Origin: Nematostella vectensis
Lineage: Eukaryota; Cnidaria; Anthozoa; Actiniaria; Edwardsiidae
DNA length: 64,000 bases
Assembly: GCF_932526225.1 (NCBI RefSeq)
Contig: NC_064037.1
Span: 16,902,471 to 16,966,470, forward strand
Direction: 5' to 3'
Shown: positions 37,061 to 51,322 of the stretch, piece after piece
Numbering within the stretch: the stretch's first letter is position 1
Layout of the letters: every line of letters starts with the position of its first letter
Position numbers and translations under genes: made by a program
Notes under the pieces: generated by a model
What the model saw: only the letters and a program-made list of their open reading frames with translations
Told to the model about the DNA's origin: nothing
The model's database searches: none

Positions 37061-38056
37061 CTAAATGAAAAATTGCGGCCCAAATGGTTCAACTGAATTT
37101 TGCTTTAATTTAAGGTTATATTTGTTAGTGCTGATTGCAAACCACCAACTCATGTTAAGTACCGACAGAGTATTTTGCGCATGACGCCCCAGATACTTTT
37201 GCAGTCCCACATGCAATGGAGTCTTGTTTGGGGATATAGATTGCACCATGCGAACCATTGAAGGGCACTCTGGTTTTCCTTCATATCGAGTAAATCTTTC
37301 GCCTTTTACTAAAGATTTCCGTGGAGGAGAGCACTGAAATGAGTATATCACTCAATTTTTGATTTGCCCTGCATTTTTGCGGGGCTTACACACTAAATGA
37401 AAAATTGCGGCCCAAATGGTTCAACTGAATTTTGCTTTAATTTAAGGTTATATTTGTTAGTGCTGATTGCAAACCACCAACTCATGTTAAGTACCGACAG
37501 AGTATTTTGCGCATGACGCCCCAGATACTTTTGCAGTCCCACATGCAATGGAGTCTTGTTTGGGGATATAGATTGCACCATGCGAACCATTGAAGGGCAC
37601 TCTGGTTTTCCTTCATATCGAGTAAATCTTTCGCCTTTTACTAAAGATTTCCGTGGAGGAGAGCACTGAAATGAGTATATCACTCAATTTTTGATTTGCC
37701 CTGCATTTTTGCGGGGCTTACACACTAAATGAAAAATTGCGGCCCAAATGGTTCAACTGAATTTTGCTTTAATTTAAGGTTATATTTGTTAGTGCTGATT
37801 GCAAACCACCAACTCATGTTAAGTACCGACAGAGTATTTTGCGCATGACGCCCCAGATACTTTTGCAGTCCCACATGCAATGGAGTCTTGTTTGGGGATA
37901 TAGATTGCACCATGCGAACCATTGAAGGGCACTCTGGTTTTCCTTCATATCGAGTAAATCTTTCGCCTTTTACTAAAGATTTCCGTGGAGGAGAGCACTG
38001 AAATGAGTATATCACTCAATTTTTGATTTGCCCTGCATTTTTGCGGGGCTTACACA

Positions 38057-38720
38057 CTAAATGAAAAATTGCGGCCCAAATGGTTCAACTGAATTTTGCT
38101 TTAATTTAAGGTTATATTTGTTAGTGCTGATTGCAAACCACCAACTCATGTTAAGTACCGACAGAGTATTTTGCGCATGACGCCCCAGATACTTTTGCAG
38201 TCCCACATGCAATGGAGTCTTGATTGGGGATATAGATTGCACCATGCGAACCATTAAAGGGCACTCTGGTTTTTCTTCATATCGAGTAAATCTTTCGCAT
38301 TTTACTAAAGATTTCCGTGGAGGAGAGCACTGAAATGAGTATATCACTCAATTTTTGATTTGCCCTGCATTTTTGCGGGGCTTACACACTAAATGAAAAA
38401 TTGCGGCCCAAATGGTTCAACTGAATTTTGCTTTTATTTAAGGTTATATTTGTTAGTGCTGATTGCAAACCACCAACTCATGTTAAGTACCGACAGAGTA
38501 TTTTGCGCATGACGCCCCAGATACTTTTGCAGTCCCACATGCAATGGAGTCTTGTTTGGGGATATAGATTGCACCATGCGAACCATTGAAGGGCACTCTG
38601 GTTTTCCTTCATATCTAGTAAATCTTTCGCCTTTTACTAACGATTTCCGTGGAGTAGAGCACTGAAATGAGTATATCACTCAATTTTTGATTTGCCCTGC
38701 ATTTTTGCGGGGCTTACACA
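38057..38720 (+). repeat. Two-monomer module, copy 2, with chimeric second monomer
   Basis: Same marks as 36397-37060 up to 'gcttttattt' at about 38432. The right part of the second monomer (38389-38720) then has 'tctag', 'actaacgattt' and 'gagtagagc', exactly as in the monomer at 34074. The three monomers that follow repeat those after 34074. Confidence 0.85.
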
Positions 38721-40047
38721 CTAAATGAAAAATTGCGGCCCAAATGGTTCAACTGAATTTTGCTTTAATTTAAGGTTATATTTGTTAGTGCTGATTGCAA
38801 ACCACCAACTCATGTTAAGTACCGACAGAGTATTTTGCGCATGACGCCCCAGATACTTTTGCAGTCCCACATGCAATGGAGTCTTGTTTGGGGATATAGA
38901 TTGCACCATGCGAACCATTGAAGGGCACTCTGGTTTTCCTTCATATCGAGTAAATCTTTCGCCTTTTACTAAAGATTTCCGTGGAGGAGAGCACTGAAAT
39001 GAGTATATCACTCAATTTTTGATTTGCCCTGCATTTTTGCGGGGCTTACACACTAAATGAAAAATTGCGGCCCAAATGGTTCAACTGAATTTTGCTTTAA
39101 TTTAAGGTTATATTTTTAGTGCTGATTGCAAACCACCAACTCATGTTAAGTACCGACAGAGTATTTTGCGCATGACGCCCCAGATACTTTTGCAGTCCCA
39201 CATGCAATGGAGTCTTGTTTGGGGATATAGATTGCACCATGCGAAGCATTGAAGGGCACTCTGGTTTTCCTTCATATCGAGTAAATCTTTCGCCTTTTAC
39301 TAAAGATTTCCGTGGAGGAGAGCACTGAAATGAGTATATCACTCAATTTTTGATTTGCCCTGCATTTTTGCGGGGCTTACACACTAAATGAAAACTTGCG
39401 GCCCAAATGGTTCAACTGAATTTTGCTTTAATTTAAGGTTATATTTGTTAGTGCTGATTGCAAACCACCAACTCATGTTAAGTACCGACAGAGTATTTTG
39501 CGCATGATGCCCCAGATACTTTTGCAGTCCCACATGCAATGGAGTCTTGTTTGGGGATATAGATTGCACCATGCGAACCATTGAAGGGCACTCTGGTTTT
39601 CCTTCATATCTAGTAAATCTTTCGCCTTTTACTAAAGATTTCCGTGGAGTAGAGCACTGAAATGAGTATATCACTCAATTTTTGATTTGCCCTGCATTTT
39701 TGCGGGGCTTACACACTAAATGAAAAATTGCGGCCCAAATGGTTCAACTGAATTTTGCTTTAATTTAAGGTTATATTTGTTAGTGCTGATTGCAAACCAC
39801 CAACTCATGTTAAGTACCGACAGAGTATTTTGCGCATGACGCCCCAGATACTTTTGCAGTCCCACATGCAATGGAGTCTTGTTTGGGGATATAGATTGCA
39901 CCATGCGAACCATTGAAGGGCACTCTGGTTTTCCTTCATATCGAGTAAATCTTTCGCCTTTTACTAAAGATTTCCGTGGAGGAGAGCACTGAAATGAGTA
40001 TATCACTCAATTTTTGATTTGCCCTGCATTTTTGCGGGGCTTACACA
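38615..40047 (+). repeat. Second copy of the 13-monomer-offset segment
   Basis: Same ordered variants as 34300-35732. Its left limit falls inside the chimeric monomer 38389-38720. To the right the match ends at 40048, where a 331-bp monomer replaces the ordinary one expected. Confidence 0.85.
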
Positions 40048-41042
40048 CTAAATGAAAAATTGCGGCCCAAATGGTTCAACTGAATTTTGCTTTAATTTAA
40101 GGTTATATTTTTAGTGCTGATTGCAAACCACCAACTCATGTTAAGTACCGACAGAGTATTTTGCGCATGACGCCCCAGATACTTTTGCAGTCCCACATGC
40201 AATGGAGTCTTGTTTGGGGATATAGATTGCACCATGCGAACCATTGAAGGGCACTCTGGTTTTCCTTCATATCGAGTAAATCTTTCGCCTTTTACTAAAG
40301 ATTTCCGTGGAGGAGAGCACTGAAATGAGTATATCACTCAATTTTTGATTTGCCCTGCATTTTTGCGGGGCTTACACACTAAATGAAAACTTGCGGCCCA
40401 AATGGTTCAACTGAATTTTGCTTTAATTTAAGGTTATATTTGTTAGTGCTGATTGCAAACCACCAACTCATGTTAAGTACCGACAGAGTATTTTGCGCAT
40501 GACGCCCCAGATACTTTTGCAGTCCCACATGCAATGGAGTCTTGTTTGGGGATATAGATTGCACCATGCGAACCATTGAAGGGCACTCTGGTTTTCCTTT
40601 ATATCGAGTAAATCTTTCGCCTTTTACTAAAGATTTCCGTGGAGGAGAGCACTGAAATGAGTATATCACTCAATTTTTGATTTGCCCTGCATTTTTGCGG
40701 GGCTTACACACTAAATGAAAAATTGCGGCCCAAATGGTTCAACTGAATTTTGCTTTAATTTAAGGTTATATTTGTTAGTGCTGATTGCAAACCACCAACT
40801 CATGTTAAGTACCGACAGAGTATTTTGCGCATGACGCCCCAGATACTTTTGCAGTCCCACATGCAATGGAGTCTTGTTTGGGGATATAGATTGCACCATG
40901 CGAACCATTGAAGGGCACTCTGGTTTTCCTTCATATCGAGTAAATCTTTCGCCTTTTACTAAAGATTTCCGTGGAGGAGAGCACTGAAATGAGTATATCA
41001 CTCAATTTTTGATTTGCCCTGCATTTTTGCGGGGCTTACACA

Positions 41043-41706
41043 CTAAATGAAAAATTGCGGCCCAAATGGTTCAACTGAATTTTGCTTTAATTTAAGGTTA
41101 TATTTGTTAGTGCTGATTGCAAACCACCAACTCATGTTAAGTACCGACAGAGTATTTTGCGCATGACGCCCCAGATACTTTTGCAGTCCCACATGCAATG
41201 GAGTCTTGATTGGGGATATAGATTGCACCATGCGAACCATTAAAGGGCACTCTGGTTTTTCTTCATATCGAGTAAATCTTTCGCCTTTTACTAAAGATTT
41301 CCGTGGAGGAGAGCACTGAAATGAGTATATCACTCAATTTTTGATTTGCCCTGCATTTTTGCGGGGCTTACACACTAAATGAAAAATTGCGGCCCAAATG
41401 GTTCAACTGAATTTTGCTTTTATTTAAGGTTATATTTGTTAGTGCTGATTGCAAACCACCAACTCATGTTAAGTACCGACAGAGTATTTTGCGCATGACG
41501 CCCCAGATACTTTTGCAGTCCTACATGCAATGGAGTCTTGTTTGGGGATATAGATTGCACCATGCGAACCATTGAAGGGCACTCTGGTTTTCCTTCATAT
41601 CGAGTAAATCTTTCGCCTTTTACTAAAGATTTCCGTGGAGGAGAGCACTGAAATGAGTATATCACTCAATTTTTGATTTGCCCTGCATTTTTGCGGGGCT
41701 TACACA
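41043..41706 (+). repeat. Two-monomer module, copy 3
   Basis: 'cttgattgggg', 'cattaaagg' and 'gtttttcttc', followed by a 'gcttttattt' monomer with a private 'gtcctacatg'. Confidence 0.85.
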
Positions 41707-42370
41707 CTAAATGAAAAATTGCGGCCCAAATGGTTCAACTGAATTTTGCTTTAATTTAAGGTTATATTTGTTAGTGCTGATTGCAAACCACCAACTCATG
41801 TTAAGTACCGACAGAGTATTTTGCGCATGACGCCCCAGATACTTTTGCAGTCCCACATGCAATGGAGTCTTGTTTGGGGATATAGATTGCACCATGCGAA
41901 CCATTGAAGGGCACTCTAGTTTTCCTTCATATCGAGTAAATCTTTCGCCTTTTACTAAAGATTTCCGTGGAGGAGAGCACTGAAATGAGTATATCACTCA
42001 ATTTTTGATTTGCCCTGCATTTTTGCGGGGCTTACACACTAAATGAAAAATTGCGGCCCAAATGGTTCAACTGAATTTTGCTTTAATTTAAGGTTATATT
42101 TGTTAGTGCTGATTGCAAACCACCAACTCATGTTAAGTACCGACAGAGTATTTTGCGCATGACGCCCCAGATACTTTTGCAGTCCCACATGCAATGGAGT
42201 CTTGTTTGGGGATATAGATTGCACCATGCGAACCATTGAAGGGCACTCTGGTTTTCCTTCATATCGAGTAAATCTTTCGCCTTTTACTAAAGATTTCCGT
42301 GGAGGAGAGCACTGAAATGAGTATATCACTCAATTTTTGATTTGCCCTGCATTTTTGCGGGGCTTACACA

Positions 42371-43034
42371 CTAATGGAAAATTTGCGGCCCAAATGGTTC
42401 AACTGAATTTTGCTTTAATTTAAGGTTATATTTGTTAGTGCTGATTGCAAACCACCAACTCATGTTAAGTACCGACAGAGTATTTTGCGCATGACGCCCC
42501 AGATACTTTTGCAGTCCCACATGCAATGGAGTCTTGATTGGGGATATAGATTGCACCATGCGAACCATTAAAGGGCACTCTGGTTTTTCTTCATATCGAG
42601 TAAATCTTCCGCCTTTTACTAAAGATTTCCGTGGAGGAGAGCACTGAAATGAGTATATCACTCAATTTTTGATTTGCCCTGCATTTTTGCGGGGCTTACA
42701 CACTAAATGAAAAATTGCGGCCCAAATGGTTCAACTGAATTTTGCTTTTATTTAAGGTTATATTTGTTAGTGCTGATTGCAAACCACCAACTCATGTTAA
42801 GTACCGACAGAGTATTTTGCGCATGACGCCCCAGATACTTTTGCAGTCCCACATGCAATGGAGTCTTGTTTGGGGATATAGATTGCACCATGCGAACCAT
42901 TGAAGGGCACTCTGGTTTTCCTTCATATCTAGTAAATCTTTCGCCTTTTACTAAAGATTTCCGTGGAGTAGAGCACTGAAATGAGTATATTACTCAATTT
43001 TTGATTTGCCCTGCATTTTTGCGGGGCTTACACA
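42371..43034 (+). repeat. Two-monomer module, copy 4
   Basis: Same marks, with private 'ctaatggaaaattt' and 'cttccgcc' in the first monomer. The second has 'tctag', 'gagtagagc' and 'tatattactc' at its right end, so it too may be part chimeric. Confidence 0.82.
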
Positions 43035-46000
43035 CTAAATGAAAAATTGCGGCCCAAATGGTTCAACTGAATTTTGCTTTAATTTAAGGTTATATTTGTT
43101 AGTGCTGATTGCAAACCACCAACTCATGTTAAGTACCGACAGAGTATTTTGCGCATGACGCCCCAGATACTTTTGCAGTCCCACATGCAATGGAGTCTTG
43201 TTTGGGGATATAGATTGCACCATGCGAACCATTGAAGGGCACTCTGGTTTTCCTTCATATCGAGTAAATCTTTCGCCTTTTACTAAAGATTTCCGTGGAG
43301 GAGAGCACTGAAATGAGTATATCACTCAATTTTTGATTTGCCCTGCATTTTTGCGGGGCTTACACACTAAATGAAAAATTGCGGCCCAAATGGTTCAACT
43401 GAATTTTGCTTTAATTTAAGGTTATATTTGTTAGTGCTGATTGCAAACCACCAACTCATGTTAAGTACCGACAGAGTATTTTGCGCATGACGCCCCAGAT
43501 ACTTTTGCAGTCCCACATGCAATGGAGTCTTGTTTGGGGATATAGATTGCACCATGCGAACCATTGAAGGGCACTCTGGTTTTCCTTCATATCGAGTAAA
43601 TCTTTCGCCTTTTACTAAAGATTTCCGTGGAGGAGAGCACTGAAATGAGTATATCACTCAATTTTTGATTTGCCCTGCATTTTTGCGGGGCTTACACACT
43701 AAATGAAAACTTGCGGCCCAAATGGTTCAACTGAATTTTGCTTTAATTTAAGGTTATATTTGTTAGTGCTGATTGCAAACCACCAACTCATGTTAAGTAC
43801 CGACAGAGTATTTTGCGCATGACGCCCCAGATACTTTTGCAGTCCCACATGCAATGGAGTCTTGTTTGGGGATATAGATTGCACCATGCGAACCATTGAA
43901 GGGCACTCTGGTTTTCCTTCATATCGAGTAAATCTTTCGCCTTTTACTAAAGATTTCCGTGGAGGAGAGCACTGAAATGAGTATATCACTCAATTTTTGA
44001 TTTGCCCTGCATTTTTGCGGGGCTTACACACTAAATGAAAAATTGCGGCCCAAATGGTTCAACTGAATTGTGCTTTAATTTAAGATTATATTTGTTAGTG
44101 CTGATTGCAAACCACCAACTCATGTTAAGTACCGACAGAGTATTTTGCGCATGACGCCCCAGATGCTTTTGCAGTCCCACATGCAATGGAGTCTTGTTTG
44201 GGGATATAGATTGCACCATGCGAACCATTGAAGGGCACTCTGGTTTTCCTTCATATCGAGTAAATCTTTCGCCTTTTACTAAAGATTTCCGTGGAGGAGA
44301 GCACTGAAATGAGTATATCACTCAATTTTTGATTTGCCCTGCATTTTTGGGGGGCTTACACACTAAATGAAAAATTGCGTCCCAAATGGTTCAACTGAAT
44401 TTTGCTTTAATTTAAGGTTATATTTGTTAGTGCTGATTGCAAACCACCAACTCATGTTAAGTACCGACAGAGTATTTTGCTCATGACGCCCCAGATACTT
44501 TTGCAGTCCCACATGCAATGGAGTCTTGTTTGGGGATATAGATTGCACCATGCGAACCATTGAAGGGCACTCTGGTTTTCCTTCATATCTAGTAAATCTT
44601 TCGCCTTTTACTAAAGATTTCCGTGGAGTAGAGCACTGAAATGAGTATATCACTCAATTTTTGATTTGCCCTGCATTTTTGCGGGGCTTACACACTAAAT
44701 GAAAAATTGCGGCCCAAATGGTTCAACTGAATTTTGCTTTAATTTAAGGTTATATTTGTTAGTGCTGATTGCAAACCACCAACTCATGTTAAGTACCGAC
44801 AGAGTATTTTGCGCATGACGCCCCAGATACTTTTGCAGTCCCACATGCAATGGAGTCTTGTTTGGGGATATAGATTGCACCATGCGAACCATTGAAGGGC
44901 ACTCTGGTTTTCCTTCATATCGAGTAAATCTTTCGCCTTTTACTAAAGATTTCCGTGGAGGAGAGCACTGAAATGAGTATATCACTCAATTTTTGATTTG
45001 CCCTGCATTTTTGCGGGGCTTACACACTAAATGAAAAATTGCGGCCCAAATGGTTAAACTGAATTTTGCTTTAATTTAAGGTTATATTTTTAGTGCTGAT
45101 TGCAAACCACCAACTCATGTTAAGTACCGACAGAGTATTTTGCGCATGACGCCCCAGATACTTTTGCAGTCCCACATGCAATGGAGTCTTGTTTGGGGAT
45201 ATAGATTGCACCATGCGAACCATTGAAGGGCACTCTGGTTTTCCTTCATATCGAGTAAATCTTTCGCCTTTTACTAAAGATTTCCGTGGAGGAGAGCACT
45301 GAAATGAGTATATCACTCAATTTTTGATTTGCCCTGCATTTTTGCGGGGCTTACACACTAAATGAAAACTTGCGGCCCAAATGGTTCAACTGAATTTTGC
45401 TTTAATTTAAGGTTATATTTGTTAGTGCTGATTGCAAACCACCAACTCATGTTAAGTACCGACAGAGTATTTTGCGCATGACGCCCCAGATACTTTTGCA
45501 GTCCCACATGCAATGGAGTCTTGTTTGGGGATATAGATTGCACCATGCGAACCATTAAAGGGCACTCTGGTTTTCCTTCATATCTAGTAAATCTTTCGCC
45601 TTTTACTAAAGATTTCCGTGGAGTAGAGCACTGAAATGAGTATATTACTCAATTTTTGATTTGCCCTGCATTTTTGCGGGGCTTACACACTAAATGAAAA
45701 ATTGCGGCCCAAATGGTTCAACTGAATTTTGCTTTAATTTAAGGTTATATTTGTTAGTGCTGATTGCAAACCACCAACTCATGTTAAGTACCGACAAAGT
45801 ATTTTGCGCATGACGCCCCAGATACTTTTGCAGTCCCACATGCAATGGAGTCTTGTTTGGGGATATAGATTGCACCATGCGAACCATTGAAGGGCACTCT
45901 GGTTTTCCTTCATATCGAGTAAATCTTTCGCCTTTTACTAAAGATTTCCGTGGAGGAGAGCACTGAAATGAGTATATCACTCAATTTTTGGTTTGCCCTG

Positions 46001-49000
46001 CATTTTTGCGGGGCTTACACACTAAATGAAAATTTGCGGCCCAAATGGTTCAACTGAATTTTGCTTTAATTTAAGGTTATATTTTTAGTGCTGATTGCAA
46101 ACCACCAACTCATGTTAAGTACCGACAGAGTATTTTGCGCATGACGCCCCAGATACTTTTGCAGTCCCACATGCAATGGAGTCTTGTTTGGGGATATAGA
46201 TTGCACCATGCGAACCATTGAAGGGCACTCTTGTTTTCCTTCATATCGAGTAAATCTTTCGCCTTTTACTAAAGATTTCCGTGGAGGAGAGCACTGAAAT
46301 GAGTATATCACTCAATTTTTGATTTGCCCTGCATTTTTGCGGGGCTTACACACTAAATGAAAACTTGCGGCCCAAATGGTTCAACTGAATTTTGCTTTAA
46401 TTTAAGGTTATATTTGTTAGTGCTGATTGCAAACCACCAACTCATGTTAAGTACCGACAGAGTATTTTGCGCATGACGCCCCAGATACTTTTGCAGTCCC
46501 ACATGCAATGGAGTCTTGTTTGGGGATATAGATTGCACCATGCGAACCATTGAAGGGCACTCTGGTTTTCCTTCATATCGAGTAAATCTTTCGCCTTTTA
46601 CTAAAGATTTCCGTGGAGGAGAGCACTGAAATGAGTATATCACTCAATTTTTGATTTGCCCTGCATTTTTGCGGGGCTTACACACTAAATAAAAAATTGC
46701 GGCCCAAATGGTTCAACTGAATTTTGCTTTAATTTAAGGTTATATTTGTTAGTGCTGATTGCAAACCACCAACTCATGTTAAGTACCGACAGAGTATTTT
46801 GCGCATGACGCCCCAGATACTTTTGCAGTCCCACATGCAATGGAGTCTTGTTTGGGGATATAGATTGCACCATGCGAACCATTGAAGGGCACTCTGGTTT
46901 TCCTTCATATCGAGTAAATCTTTCGCCTTTTACTAAAGATTTCCGTGGAGGAGAGCACTGAAATGAGTATATCACTCAATTTTTGATTTGCCCTGCATTT
47001 TTGCGGGGCTTACACACTAAATGAAAAATTGCGGCCCAAATGGTTCAACTGAATTTTGCTTTAATTTAAGGTTATATTTGTTAGTGCTGATTGCAAACCA
47101 CCAACTCATGTTAAGTACCGACAGAGTATTTTGCGCATGACGCCCCAGATACTTTTGCAGTCCCACATGCAATGGAGTCTTGTTTGGGGATATAGATTGC
47201 ACCATGCGAACCATTAAAGGGCACTCTGGTTTTCCTTCATATCGAGTAAATCTTTCGCCTTTTACTAAAGATTTCCGTGGATGAGGGCACTGAAATGAGT
47301 ATATCACTCATTTTTTGATTTGCCCTGCATTTTTGCGGGGCTTACACACTAAATGAAAAATTGCGGCCCAAATGGTTCAACTGAATTTTGCTTTAATTTA
47401 AGGTTATATTTGTTAGTGCTGATTGCAAACCACCAACTCATGTTAAGTACCGACAGAGTATTTTGCGCATGACGCCCCAGATACTTTTGCAGTCCCACAT
47501 GCAATGGAGTCTTGTTTGGGGATATAGATTGCACCATGCGAACCATTGAAGGGCACTCTGGTTTTCCTTCATATCGAGTAAATCTTTCGCCTTTTACTAA
47601 AGATTTCCGTGGAGGAGAGCACTGAAATGAGTATATCACTCAATTTTTGATTTGCCCTGCATTTTTGCGGGGCTTACACACTAAATGAAAAATTGCGGCC
47701 CAAATGGTTCAACTGAATTTTGCTTTAATTTAAGGTTATATTTGTTAGTGCTGATTGCAAACCACCAACTCATGTTAAGTACCGACAGAGTATTTTGCGC
47801 ATGACGCCCCAGATACTTTTGCAGTCCCACATGCAATGGAGTCTTGTTTGGGGATATAGATTGCACCATGCGAACCATTGAAGGGCACTCTGGTTTTCCT
47901 TCATATCGAGTAAATCTTTCGCCTTTTACTAAAGATTTCCGTGGAGGAGAGCACTGAAATGAGTATATCACTCAATTTTTGATTTGCCCTGCATTTTTGC
48001 GGGGCTTACACACTAAATGAAAAATTGCGGCCCAAATGGTTCAACTGAATTTTGCTTTAATTTAAGGTTATATTTGTTAGTGCTGATTGCAAACCACCAA
48101 CTCATGTTAAGTACCGACAGAGTATTTTGCGCATGACGCCCCAGATACTTTTGCAGTCCCACATGCAATGGAGTCTTGTTTGGGGATATAGATTGCACCA
48201 TGCGAACCATTGAAGGGCACTCTGGTTTTCCTTCATATCGAGTAAATCTTTCGCCTTTTACTAAAGATTTCCGTGGAGGAGAGCACTGAAATGAGTATAT
48301 CACTCAATTTTTGATTTGCCCTGCATTTTTGCGAGGCTTACACACTAAATGAAAAATTGCGGCCCAAATGTTTCAACTGAATTTTGCTTCAATTTAAGGT
48401 TATATTTTTAGTGCTGATTGCAAACCACCAACTCATGTTAAGTACCGACAGAGTATTTTGCGCATGACGCCCCAGATACTTTTGCAGTCCCACATGCAAT
48501 GGAGTCTTGTTTGGGGATATAGATTGCACCATGCGAACCATTGAAGGGCACTCTGGTTTTCCTTCATATCGAGTAAATCTTTCGCCTTTTACTAAAGATT
48601 TCCGTGGAGGAGAGCACTGAAATGAGTATATCACTCAATTTTTGATTTGCCCTGCATTTTTGCGGGGCTTACACACTAAATGAAAAATTGCGGCCCAAAT
48701 GGTTCAACTGAATTGTGCTTTAATTTAAGGTTATATTTGTTAGTGCTGATTGCAAACCACCAACTCATGTTAAGTACCGACAGAGTATTTTGCGCATGAC
48801 GCCCCAGATACTTTTGCAGTCCCACATGCAATGGAGTCTTGTTTGGGGATATAGATTGCACCATGCGAAGCATTGAAGGGCACTCTGGTTTTCCTTCATA
48901 TCGAGTAAATCTTTCGCCTTTTACTAAAGATTTCCGTGGAGGAGAGCACTGAAATGAGTATATCACTCAATTTTTGATTTGCCCTGCATTTTTGCGGGGC

Positions 49001-49671
49001 TTACACACTAAATGAAAAATTGCGGCCCAAATGGTTCAACTGAATTTTGCTTTAATTTAAGGTTATATTTGTTAGTGCTGATTGCAAACCACCAACTCAT
49101 GTTAAGTACCGACAGAGTATTTTGCGCATGACGCCCCAGATACTTTTGCAGTCCCACATGCAATGGAGTCTTGTTTGGGGATATAGATTGCACCATGCGA
49201 ACCATTGAAGGGCACTCTGGTTTTCCTTCATATCGAGTAAATCTTTCGCCTTTTACTAAAGATTTCCGTGGAGGAGAGCACTGAAATGAGTATATCACTC
49301 AATTTTTGATTTGCCCTGCATTTTTGCGGGGCTTACACACTAAATGAAAAATTGCGGCCCAAATGGTTCAACTGAATTTTGCTTTAATTTAAGGTTATAT
49401 TTGTTAGTGCTGATTGCAAACCACCAACTCATGTTAAGTACCGACAGAGTATTTTGCGCATGACGCCCCAGATACTTTTGCAGTCCCACATGCAATGGAG
49501 TCTTGTTTGGGGATATACATTGCACCATGCGAACCATTGAAGGGCACTCTGGTTTTCCTTCATATCGAGTAAATCTTTCGCCTTTTACTAAAGATTTCCG
49601 TGGAGGAGTGCACTGAAATGAGTATATCACTCAATTTTTGATTTGCCCTGCATTTTTGCGGGGCTTACACA
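43035..49671 (+). repeat. Near-consensus monomers with dispersed variants
   Basis: About 20 monomers, mainly consensus. They include three 331-bp monomers (45027, 46022, 48345) with partners and a triple-variant copy (44363). One monomer at 46685 reads 'ctaaataaaaaatt', a mark otherwise mostly seen left of 25 kb. No other sequence type is present. Confidence 0.85.
44363..44694 (+). repeat. Triple-variant monomer, copy 2
   Basis: Same 'ggggggc', 'gcgtccc', 'gctcatg', 'tctag' and 'gagtagagc' marks as the monomer at 34074, without its 'actaacg'. Confidence 0.85.
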
Positions 49672-50639
49672 CTAAATGAAAAATTGCGGCCCAAATGGTT
49701 AAACTGAATTTTGCTTTAATTTAAGGTTATATTTTTAGTGCTGATTGCAAACCACCAACTCATGTTAAGTACCGACAGAGTATTTTGCGCATGACGCCCC
49801 AGATACTTTTGCAGTCCCACATGCAATGGAGTCTTGTTTGGGGATATAGATTGCACCATGCGAACCATTGAAGGGCACTCTGGTTTTCCTTCATATCGAG
49901 TAAATCTTTCGCCTTTTACTAAAGATTTCCGTGGAGGAGAGCACTGAAATGAGTATATCACTTAATTTTTGATTTGCCCTGCATTTTTGCGGGGCTTACA
50001 CACTAAATGAAAACTTGCGGCCCAAATGGTTCAACTGAATTTTGCTTTAATTTAAGGTTATATTTGTTAGTGCTGATTGCAAACCACCAACTCATGTTAA
50101 GTACCGACAGAGTATTTTGCGCATGACGCCCCAGATACTTTTGCAGTCCAACATGCAATGGAGTCTTGTTTGGGGATATAGATTGCACCATGCGAACCAT
50201 TAAAGGGCACTCTAGTTTTCCTTCATATCTAGTAAATCTTTCGCCTTTTACTAAAGATTTCCGTGGAGTAGAGCACTGAAATGAGTATATCACTCAATTT
50301 TTGATTTGCCCTGCATTTTTGCGGGGCTTACACACTAAATGAAAAATTGCGGCCCAAATGGTTCAACTGAATTTTACTTTAATTTAAGGTTATATTTGTT
50401 AGTGCTGATTGCAAACCACCAACTCATGTTAAGTACCGACAGAGTATTTTGCGCATGACGCCCCAGATACTTTTGCAGTCCCACATGCAATGGAGTCTTG
50501 TTTGGGGATATAGATTGCACCATGCGAACCATTGTAGGGCACTCTGGTTTTCCTTCATATCGAGTAAATCTTTCGCCTTTTACTAAAGATTTCCGTGGAG
50601 GAGAGCACTGAAATGAGTATATCACTCAATTTTTTATTT

Positions 50640-50659
50640 GCCCTGCAAAAATGCAGGGC
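50640..50659 (+). repeat. Hairpin with flipped loop and perfect arms
   Basis: The site reads gccctgca-aaaa-tgcagggc. This is the exact reverse complement of the perfect-arm form gccctgca-tttt-tgcagggc found at 51303, 51635 and 52298. The loop is AAAA here and TTTT in every other monomer I inspected, with flanks in normal orientation. An inversion of the palindrome, or a template switch across it, explains this in one step. Confidence 0.93.
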
Positions 50660-51302
50660 TTACACACTAAATGAAAAATTGCGGCCCAAATGGTTCAACT
50701 GAATTTTGCTTTAATTTAAGGTTATATTTGTTAGTGCTGATTGCAAACCACCAACTCATGTTAAGTACCGACAGAGTATTTTGCGCATGACGCCCCAGAT
50801 ACTTTTGCAGTCCCACATGCAATGGAGTCTTGTTTGGGGATATAGATTGCACCATGCGAACCATTGAAGGGCACTCTGGTTTTCCTTCATATCGAGTAAA
50901 TCTTTCGCCTTTTACTAAAGATTTCCGTGGAGGAGAGCACTGAAATGAGTATATCACTCAATTTTTGATTTGCCCTGCATTTTTGCGGGGCTTACACACT
51001 AAATGAAAAATTGCGGCCCAAATGGTTCAACTGAATTTTGCTTTGATTTAAGGTTATATTTTTAGTGCTGATTGCAAACCACCAACTCATGTTAAGTACC
51101 GACAGAGTATTTTGCGCATGACGCCCCAGATACTTTTGCAGTCCCACATGCAATGGAGTCTTGTTTGGGGATATAGATTGCACCATGCGAACCATTGAAG
51201 GGCACTCTGGTTTTCCTTCATATCGAGTAAATCTTTCGCCTTTTACTAAAGATTTCCGTGGAGGAGAGCACTGAAATGAGTATATCACTCAATTTTTGAT
51301 TT

Positions 51303-51322
51303 GCCCTGCATTTTTGCAGGGC
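51303..51322 (+). repeat. Perfect-arm hairpin
   Basis: Same perfect 8-bp arms with TTTT loop, two monomers right of the flipped copy. Confidence 0.9.
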
